From positions 1 through 25,951 of IMG/VR virus record IMGVR_UViG_3300045413_000050: a stretch of DNA of 25,951 nt. One strand, 5' to 3'. A program made the position numbers and the translations under genes. The stretch comes from a virus. The notes under the pieces are model-generated. The model made no database searches, was not told the DNA's origin, and was given only the letters and a program-made list of their open reading frames with translations. Below are positions 21,449-25,951 of this stretch, in pieces; position 1 is the stretch's first letter; every line of letters begins with the position of its first letter.

Positions 21449-23401
21449 CTAACGTAATTCGTCAACTATTATCTTTCTGAACTTTCGCATTAATACATCT
21501 ACCATATTATCTCCATCAACATTTATAACATTCTTGAATAATTTATGCATTACTGAATCATCATCACCTATGAATATTGGAACTATGTTTCCAATAGTTT
21601 TAATCTGCTTAATCTCAGAAGCGCACATTTGTATTGTTTCTTTTTGTTGGGTTTTAATAGAACCTATCATCAAATTCGATGGGGAACCATCTGTCAAGAA
21701 TATAATTATCTTCTTCCTACCTCTCATATTATGTAATATTGTTTTTGATTTCCTTAATGCTTGAACCGTGGGTGTTTGCTCATACGCAGAATAAACCTTC
21801 AATCTATCTATCTTGCTTAGATCATCAATTAGGGTGTATCCCATTTCAGCATCTCTCCCCCCCCATGATATTGCTTTTATTTCTATTTCTTTCTTATCCT
21901 TTACAGACCGCATCATTGTCTTAACTATTGTGTGGACAACATCCATCTTTTTAAAACTCTTATCCTTCACCCAATTATCCATAGAGCCACTCGCATCTAC
22001 AGATAATAGTATTGATAGTTTTATCTTGTTCAACTTTCTATTGAATATCTTTGTGCCACGCTCTTGTATGCTGTTTAGATATGCTCTGAGATTCACACCA
22101 TCCCCACTATTCATTAGTCTATTCTTTCTATTAGTTACTGTATCTACAGTCTTTCGTATTTCGTTTCTAACCTTAAGTGGTAAAACCATTTCGTGGATTG
22201 AAGAAGAAAGGAGGTCTAGATTATTGGTTATATCAATTTCAGTTGCATTATTCTTCATGGTTGAGATGCCTAATTTAGTATTTAACTCTTTAATCTCGTT
22301 TTGTTTTTCCTCACTCAAATCAACCCCATCTATTTCATCTTTGTCAAACCCCTCACTAATTGATATTGGGTTTAACATCGTTGAATCAATGCCACCATTA
22401 ATATTCTCTTTTTGGTCTTTAAACATATTCTCAATATTATTTTGTATGTTTTTTATCTTTTTCTTATTTCTATATTCCTTAGCCTTTAATGCTTTCATTT
22501 TCTTTTTATAGTCACTATTTATCGAAGCTCTTTTCATTTGTCGGTCTTGTTCTAATTTATTAACCTCGTCTTCGTTTTTACATTTAGATACTGCTTCTCT
22601 AAACTCATCACGCATATTATCTATTTCGTGGTTAGTCTGTGTAGTTTGATTCATTCCCTCTGTTCTAATATCCCGTATATTTTGTTCATGCTTATCAATC
22701 TTATCATTATCACTCTTTAATTTATCCAACATGTTATCTAGATATGGGTGATAGTAGTTTTTACAAAATTCTCTAAATATTTTAATCATGCCTTTATGTG
22801 ATTGCATGTTAAGACTCTCATGTATATTCATGTATGTATCCTGTTCAGCTTCGGGCAGCAGTTCATTATCAAAGAATCTAGTAGCAAGTAGTTTAGATGC
22901 TGGATCATCCAGTGTCTTCGTGCTACCTTTCATACTCTTTCTAACTTTTATATATCCATCAGCTCTTCCAATCCTGCCATAACCATCCTTACTTTCCATC
23001 CTCACATCCTCCATTATATTAAAAAGCGATATATGTGCATTTATAATTCCTTTACCTATAAACGTGTCTGCAAAATCGCTTGTTAAATATAACTCATTGG
23101 GGTGTAGCTTGCTACATACTTTATCTAGATATTCAGTCGTCACCATTTTCAGCGATGCTAGGAAGCTACGTTTAAAACTTTCTTGTACTATATGCCCAAG
23201 CTCATGCTTTAATATTGTTAGTATTTGTTCAGTAGACATACTCATATTGACATAGACATTATATATTTCACCACGTTTATCATTTACTTTAACGGTGTAT
23301 CCCTTTACGTTATCTTTAGCATGAAATAGAATTATATCACATCCTGTCTTTTCCCTAGCAATCTGTATGTAGTCATTCATTATATTATCGATTGATCTCA
23401 T
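21449..23401 (-). CDS. zincin/coiled-coil/VWA protein (CobT- or DUF2201-like)
   Basis: The 650-aa protein has three parts. Residues 1-140 hold a zincin-type site, H66-E-L-G-H70, with a downstream LFNIMEDVRME (127-137) that could supply the third ligand, as in putative-metallopeptidase (DUF2201_N-like) and CobT-type proteins. Residues about 220-340 are highly charged coiled coil. Residues about 462-640 form a VWA domain with an intact MIDAS: D469-A-S471-G-S473, a Thr near 543-545 and D571 in LTDGSPS. Such VWA proteins work with MoxR/CobS AAA+ partners in chelatase or chaperone machines; the ATPase is the gene just upstream. A strong GGAGGT site (23411-23416) precedes the ATG by 9 nt. The substrate is unknown. 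Confidence 0.85.
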   Translation of the reverse strand: MRSIDNIMNDYIQIAREKTGCDIILFHAKDNVKGYTVKVNDKRGEIYNVYVNMSMSTEQILTILKHELGHIVQESFKRSFLASLKMVTTEYLDKVCSKLHPNELYLTSDFADTFIGKGIINAHISLFNIMEDVRMESKDGYGRIGRADGYIKVRKSMKGSTKTLDDPASKLLATRFFDNELLPEAEQDTYMNIHESLNMQSHKGMIKIFREFCKNYYHPYLDNMLDKLKSDNDKIDKHEQNIRDIRTEGMNQTTQTNHEIDNMRDEFREAVSKCKNEDEVNKLEQDRQMKRASINSDYKKKMKALKAKEYRNKKKIKNIQNNIENMFKDQKENINGGIDSTMLNPISISEGFDKDEIDGVDLSEEKQNEIKELNTKLGISTMKNNATEIDITNNLDLLSSSIHEMVLPLKVRNEIRKTVDTVTNRKNRLMNSGDGVNLRAYLNSIQERGTKIFNRKLNKIKLSILLSVDASGSMDNWVKDKSFKKMDVVHTIVKTMMRSVKDKKEIEIKAISWGGRDAEMGYTLIDDLSKIDRLKVYSAYEQTPTVQALRKSKTILHNMRGRKKIIIFLTDGSPSNLMIGSIKTQQKETIQMCASEIKQIKTIGNIVPIFIGDDDSVMHKLFKNVINVDGDNMVDVLMRKFRKIIVDELR

Positions 23402-23425
23402 TGTTGTACTACCTCCAAGATATGT

Positions 23426-24379
23426 TTAAAGTGTAACTCCAAACACATCTGCTATCTTATCCTTTACTATCGTTCTTTGCTCTTCAGTTGGCATTTTAAA
23501 TACTACTGCCATCTCTAATGCCATTCGTATTGCCATGTCATGTGCGCTATTAGCGGTATCTACTGTAGGGTTTGGATTGCGTAGGGCATATATGTTCGCA
23601 AACTGTTGCAAACTCCTAGTAGATAGTGAGTAGTCAAGTGAGCCATTATTACGCAGGTTTCGTATATCATTTGCCAGCAATAATATCCTATCTATGTCGC
23701 CAGCACTCATGGTCTTCCAATTTACTATTGCCTTGATTATATTGTCGGGAGGTAGCTTGATTATTTTTCCCATAATCCTATCTGCCAAATCCTCGTTCAA
23801 TGAGTTGACACCACTATATGATAGTGGATTCATTGTGCCTATTAAGGTCAACACACATCCATGATTCACCCTAAATATATGGGAGTTTGCTACACACATT
23901 CTTCTATCATCTGTCACACTATTAATTAACTTCTGCGTGTCTGTGGGCAGGGCGTTTATCTCATCCAAGTATATCACTGCATTACCAAACTTATTGGCAC
24001 ACATTATTCCAATAGGTAATATACCTAATTGAAATGCAAACGTTCCATCTTTCCTAATTACTGTGTGACCCAATAGGTCAGAATCACTAGTGGAACTAGA
24101 ACAATTGTATGGAATCATGTGGGTTTTCAGGACTGTACATAGGTCATTAATTAGTAGCGTCTTACCTAATCCCTTATCTCCCTCCAATATGAAATGGAAT
24201 CCAGCCTTAATCATAGACTCACATTCACTGGCTTCTCCGTTAATGTCCCTATATTCTATACCATAGTTCCTAGGTTCATACAATTCATAGTTAACCTCTA
24301 CGAATGGTGTGCCATTTACATTTGAATTAAAATTCTCAGATGTATTTGACGATTCTTTTATTTGATTTTGCTTTGTCAT
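23426..24379 (-). CDS. MoxR/CobS-like AAA+ ATPase
   Basis: The 317-aa protein has a variable N-terminus (1-30), Walker A G67-D-K-G-L-G-K-T74, Walker B V135-I-Y-L-D-E140, sensor 1 G181-T-M-N184-P and an arginine finger in DLADR201. The long loop between Walker A and B (DLLGHTVIRKDG) is typical of the MoxR/CobS/GvpN group. These ATPases form hexamers that remodel proteins or insert metals with a VWA partner, here the zincin-VWA protein 24 nt downstream. Cobalt insertion for cobalamin (CobS) is possible but cannot be separated from other MoxR roles. It has its own promoter, nearly identical to that at 25371. Confidence 0.88.
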   Translation of the reverse strand: MTKQNQIKESSNTSENFNSNVNGTPFVEVNYELYEPRNYGIEYRDINGEASECESMIKAGFHFILEGDKGLGKTLLINDLCTVLKTHMIPYNCSSSTSDSDLLGHTVIRKDGTFAFQLGILPIGIMCANKFGNAVIYLDEINALPTDTQKLINSVTDDRRMCVANSHIFRVNHGCVLTLIGTMNPLSYSGVNSLNEDLADRIMGKIIKLPPDNIIKAIVNWKTMSAGDIDRILLLANDIRNLRNNGSLDYSLSTRSLQQFANIYALRNPNPTVDTANSAHDMAIRMALEMAVVFKMPTEEQRTIVKDKIADVFGVTL

Positions 24380-24417
24380 GCCGTGCCTAACCCCACCAAA
24401 GGATATAAGTCTTTTGG
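24375..24417 (-). promoter_or_regulatory. ATPase promoter with duplicated 43-bp element
   Basis: On the plus strand GTCATGCCGTGCCTAAC, 12 variable bases, then TATAAGTCTTTTGG. The minus TATA box (CTTATATCC) is 30 nt from ATG 24379. The block from the TATA box to the start codon matches 25367-25409. Confidence 0.75.
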
Positions 24418-24421
24418 GACA

Positions 24422-24823
24422 TTATTCTATTACCTTAGTTTGTATATGTTCTTCTCTATTATTGTCTAGTTGAAAGTCTTTAATCAGACCCGTATCTATG
24501 TTGATTACTGCATCACATCCTATTGGTATATCATATACCTTATCATCATTTCTAATAGTAACTATTGGATTACCGCCCAACTTGATATTTTCTACACATC
24601 CTCTTCTTAATGTCCTTATACTCCTACCATGTATTACATGACGTAATGCCTTAGTAGTTGTAATAGATCTCCAACCAGCGGGGGTAATATACACATTACC
24701 CATACTCCACCATGCTATTCTATTGGTGAATAGTAATAGTTCATCACCAGTAGATATATAATTCCCTGAATGTTTGACACCACCATCTAGAAATGCATCT
24801 ATTACATCATGACGGTTTATCAT
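24422..24823 (-). CDS. conserved phage-type hypothetical protein
   Basis: The 133-aa product has a first half with FTNRIAWWSMGNVYITPAGWRSITTTKALRH in pieces (about 32-62). This resembles small phage proteins that have an I-A-W, gly, strand, G-W-x-(S/T)-x-T-T run, function unknown. The second half is beta-rich (KLGGNPIVTIRN, VYDIPIGCDAVINI). A GGAGGA site lies 6 nt before the ATG, which overlaps the upstream stop (ATGA). It is co-transcribed with the MoxR operon genes. Confidence 0.6.
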   Translation of the reverse strand: MINRHDVIDAFLDGGVKHSGNYISTGDELLLFTNRIAWWSMGNVYITPAGWRSITTTKALRHVIHGRSIRTLRRGCVENIKLGGNPIVTIRNDDKVYDIPIGCDAVINIDTGLIKDFQLDNNREEHIQTKVIE

Positions 24824-25128
24824 TTATAATCCTCCATTCTATAGGGTTTTAGACTCCTATATATCCTCAATGTGCTTTCTACAGTGGCTATCATCTTAAT
24901 AGTATCCACATTCAATGTCCTATTTAGACAATCAAAAATATCTAGTTGTATGTTTTGTTTTTTATTTAAGAGTTGCTGGATTGATCTAGTTAGTACGTGC
25001 ATTGTTTTCTCGAAGTTTGCATCATCCTTTATAAGATTACCAGATACACACATAAGGTATCCAGTAACTAGACACTCTAGTTCACTCTTACTCAGGTCAC
25101 TATGTTCAGGTATATCGGGAGTATTCAT
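24820..25128 (-). CDS. hypothetical helical protein of the MoxR operon
   Basis: From ATG 25128 the 102-aa product is helical (KSELECLVTGYLMCVSGNLI, ANFEKTMHVLTRSIQQLLNKK in pieces). It starts one base after the stop of the zinc peptide. Its first 12 bases, ATGAATACTCCC, are identical to those of that peptide gene, which supports this start over the longer frame to 25164. Partner or adaptor role is possible; no family recognised. Confidence 0.55.
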   Translation of the reverse strand: MNTPDIPEHSDLSKSELECLVTGYLMCVSGNLIKDDANFEKTMHVLTRSIQQLLNKKQNIQLDIFDCLNRTLNVDTIKMIATVESTLRIYRSLKPYRMEDYK

Positions 25129-25129
25129 C

Positions 25130-25285
25130 TTACCATTCCTCTCCATCCTGATTAAATTCATCATACTTCATATATGAAACTCCCTCAGAATCATACTTTA
25201 TTCGTTGATGATAGACACATCCATCTTCATCTTGTGGTGTTTCATATCCGCATATATTGCAGTATGCTTTATTGGGAGTATTCAT
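25130..25285 (-). CDS. mini zinc-finger protein (51 aa) of the MoxR operon
   Basis: It encodes C9-N-I-C12 and C23-V-Y-H26, a CCCH-type finger, followed by an acidic tail. It is ATGA-coupled to a 29-aa leader upstream and is followed directly by the 102-aa gene. As the first real cistron it may regulate the operon. Function unknown. Confidence 0.65.
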   Translation of the reverse strand: MNTPNKAYCNICGYETPQDEDGCVYHQRIKYDSEGVSYMKYDEFNQDGEEW

Positions 25286-25371
25286 AATACCACTCCATTA
25301 TACATGTATATATCCGTAGTTGAAACAATGGAATATACACATATATTTATCATATATGTTGTTTCGGTCAT
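25282..25371 (-). CDS. 29-aa leader ORF of the MoxR operon
   Basis: The peptide starts MTETTYM and is Tyr/Val/Ile-rich with no clear motif. ATG 25371 is 30 nt from TTTATAAC and the stop overlaps the zinc-finger start (ATGA). Like the leader before the methyltransferase, it puts a short leaderless cistron ahead of a coupled gene. Confidence 0.5.
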   Translation of the reverse strand: MTETTYMINICVYSIVSTTDIYMYNGVVL

Positions 25372-25409
25372 ACCGTGCCTAACACATGCATCCGTTATAA
25401 ATCTTTTGG
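25367..25409 (-). promoter_or_regulatory. operon promoter with the same 43-bp element
   Basis: Plus strand GTCATACCGTGCCTAAC, 12 variable bases, then TATAAATCTTTTGG. It matches 24375-24417 at 16 of 17 and 13 of 14 positions in the two blocks, with the same spacing. Confidence 0.75.
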
Positions 25410-25418
25410 TGCAATATG

Positions 25419-25559
25419 TTATTTATTGATATGATATAGTATACGTTCTAATATATCAAGCACATGGTCAAGCTCTGCAATTCTATCATCATTATCTAAT
25501 AAACCCATCACATCTTGTATTCTACCTTGTGCATCTTTTATAGAACTAATTACATCCAT
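25419..25559 (-). CDS. hypothetical 46-aa helical protein
   Basis: The product is one or two acidic amphipathic helices (VISSIKDAQGRIQDVMGLL, RIAELDHVLDILERILYHI in pieces) and could be a coiled-coil dimer. Its ATG overlaps the upstream stop in TAATG, showing coupling. It ends before the MoxR operon promoter. No family recognised. Confidence 0.55.
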   Translation of the reverse strand: MDVISSIKDAQGRIQDVMGLLDNDDRIAELDHVLDILERILYHINK

Positions 25560-25819
25560 TATAAATCACCCCCCGTAATATTAACAAACATATTACCAAT
25601 ACACCCAACAGTATAATAATTGTAATATAAATGCTCACTTTGATTCATGATAGTATAGTCTAGTAGACCATTAGTATCCCCCATATAAACCTTTCCCAAT
25701 AGATTTAAATACAATGAATGGAGTTCTAACTTATTATATACTAGTTTAGTACGTAAGCTGCCCCTGTATATATACTCATCATATATACTATATAAGTACC
25801 GTACTGTGTTGCTTTTCAT
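25559..25819 (-). CDS. hypothetical 86-aa protein
   Basis: From ATG 25819 the product is Tyr/Leu-rich with alternating strands and helices (TVRYLYSIYDEYIYRGSL, LYLNLLGKVYMG, LYYNYYTVGCIGNMFVNITGG in pieces). The ORF extends to GTG 25840, but the TATA box (TTTATATG) is 31 nt from ATG 25819 and only 10 nt from that GTG. A second minus gene is TAATG-coupled downstream. No family recognised. Confidence 0.55.
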   Translation of the reverse strand: MKSNTVRYLYSIYDEYIYRGSLRTKLVYNKLELHSLYLNLLGKVYMGDTNGLLDYTIMNQSEHLYYNYYTVGCIGNMFVNITGGDL

Positions 25820-25842
25820 AACCCTTACTATATACCGCACGA

Positions 25843-25859
25843 CATATAAATGTTTATTC
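25843..25859 (-). promoter_or_regulatory. TATA-containing promoter element identical to 10210-10226
   Basis: Minus strand GAATAAACATTTATATG. The two copies lie in front of unrelated small genes about 15.6 kb apart. Confidence 0.6.
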
Positions 25860-25891
25860 GCAATAGACTATACTATTAAACTATATTATTA

Positions 25892-25951
25892 GATTAATAT
25901 ATATTAGAATAGTATATATTAAAATAATTTATATTAAATTAATTTATATTA
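25892..25951. repeat. A/T-rich 15-bp tandem repeat, continues past the window
   Basis: Four consecutive 15-bp units each end in ATATTA (ends at 25906, 25921, 25936, 25951), and the last two are almost pure A/T. The array is cut by the window end. It could be an unwinding element or iteron-like origin, or simply slippage-prone DNA. Confidence 0.6.

Noticed and set aside
21534-23255. Plus ORFs up to 232 aa across the VWA gene
   Set aside because: They are hydrophobic antisense shadows of a gene with zincin and MIDAS motifs.
25205-25429. 74-aa plus ORF
   Set aside because: It is antisense to two start-stop coupled minus ORFs with a strong promoter.

Overview
The window is AT-rich DNA (roughly one third G+C by eye) that most likely comes from a head-tailed virus (Caudoviricetes) or provirus of an archaeon. 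The viral evidence is a complete large terminase, a probable small terminase, an Ig-like structural protein, a giant repeat protein of tail-fibre or adhesin type, and a dense set of tiny overlapping genes. The archaeal evidence is an MCM helicase overlapping a RadA recombinase, and promoters with a TATA box (TTTAWATA type) about 28-32 nt upstream of a start codon, which implies leaderless mRNAs. A Nitrososphaerota (ammonia-oxidising archaeon) host is my best guess, from the AT richness and from a resemblance, from memory, between the 20-residue repeats and repeats in thaumarchaeal surface proteins. This is not proven. No rRNA, tRNA, CRISPR array, integrase or att site was seen.

Layout. 1-3869: end of a structural operon, with the 5'-truncated basic repeat protein, an Ig-like protein and a mini zinc-ribbon. 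3906-7479: packaging and nuclease block, with a Cas4/RecB-like PD-(D/E)XK nuclease, a Cys-rich peptide, a TGT/DpdA-like TIM barrel, then TerS and TerL. 7508-9968: proteins of unknown role and an RNase H. 9937-14681: many small genes on both strands, including zinc-finger proteins, a DUF7220-like membrane protein, a ribbon-helix-helix candidate, a calcineurin-like phosphoesterase and a winged helix. 14367-17766: replication module (104-aa protein, MCM, RadA, Cys finger). 17772-17864: a TATA box aimed at a foldable RNA with no ORF. 17862-19187: HNH protein and a divergent PD-(D/E)XK-like protein, then small genes. 19071-20517 (minus): a compositionally different island with a C5-cytosine methyltransferase. 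20699-21448: small genes and putative control repeats. 21449-25371 (minus): a leader ORF, a zinc peptide, two unknown proteins, a MoxR/CobS-like AAA+ ATPase and a zincin/coiled-coil/VWA protein. 25419-25819: two more small minus genes. 25892-25951: an A/T-only 15-bp tandem repeat that runs off the window.

How it fits together. MCM, RadA, RNase H and the nucleases would copy, recombine and process the genome. TerS and TerL would package it. The TIM-barrel protein and the methyltransferase may modify it. The MoxR/zincin-VWA operon looks like a chaperone or remodelling machine of unknown target; its two promoters share a nearly identical 43-bp element. Ten miniature Cys4-type proteins (28-64 aa) are spread over nearly every operon, many start-stop coupled to larger genes; they are the most unusual overall trait. 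TATA spacing was used to move several starts away from the longest-ORF choice.
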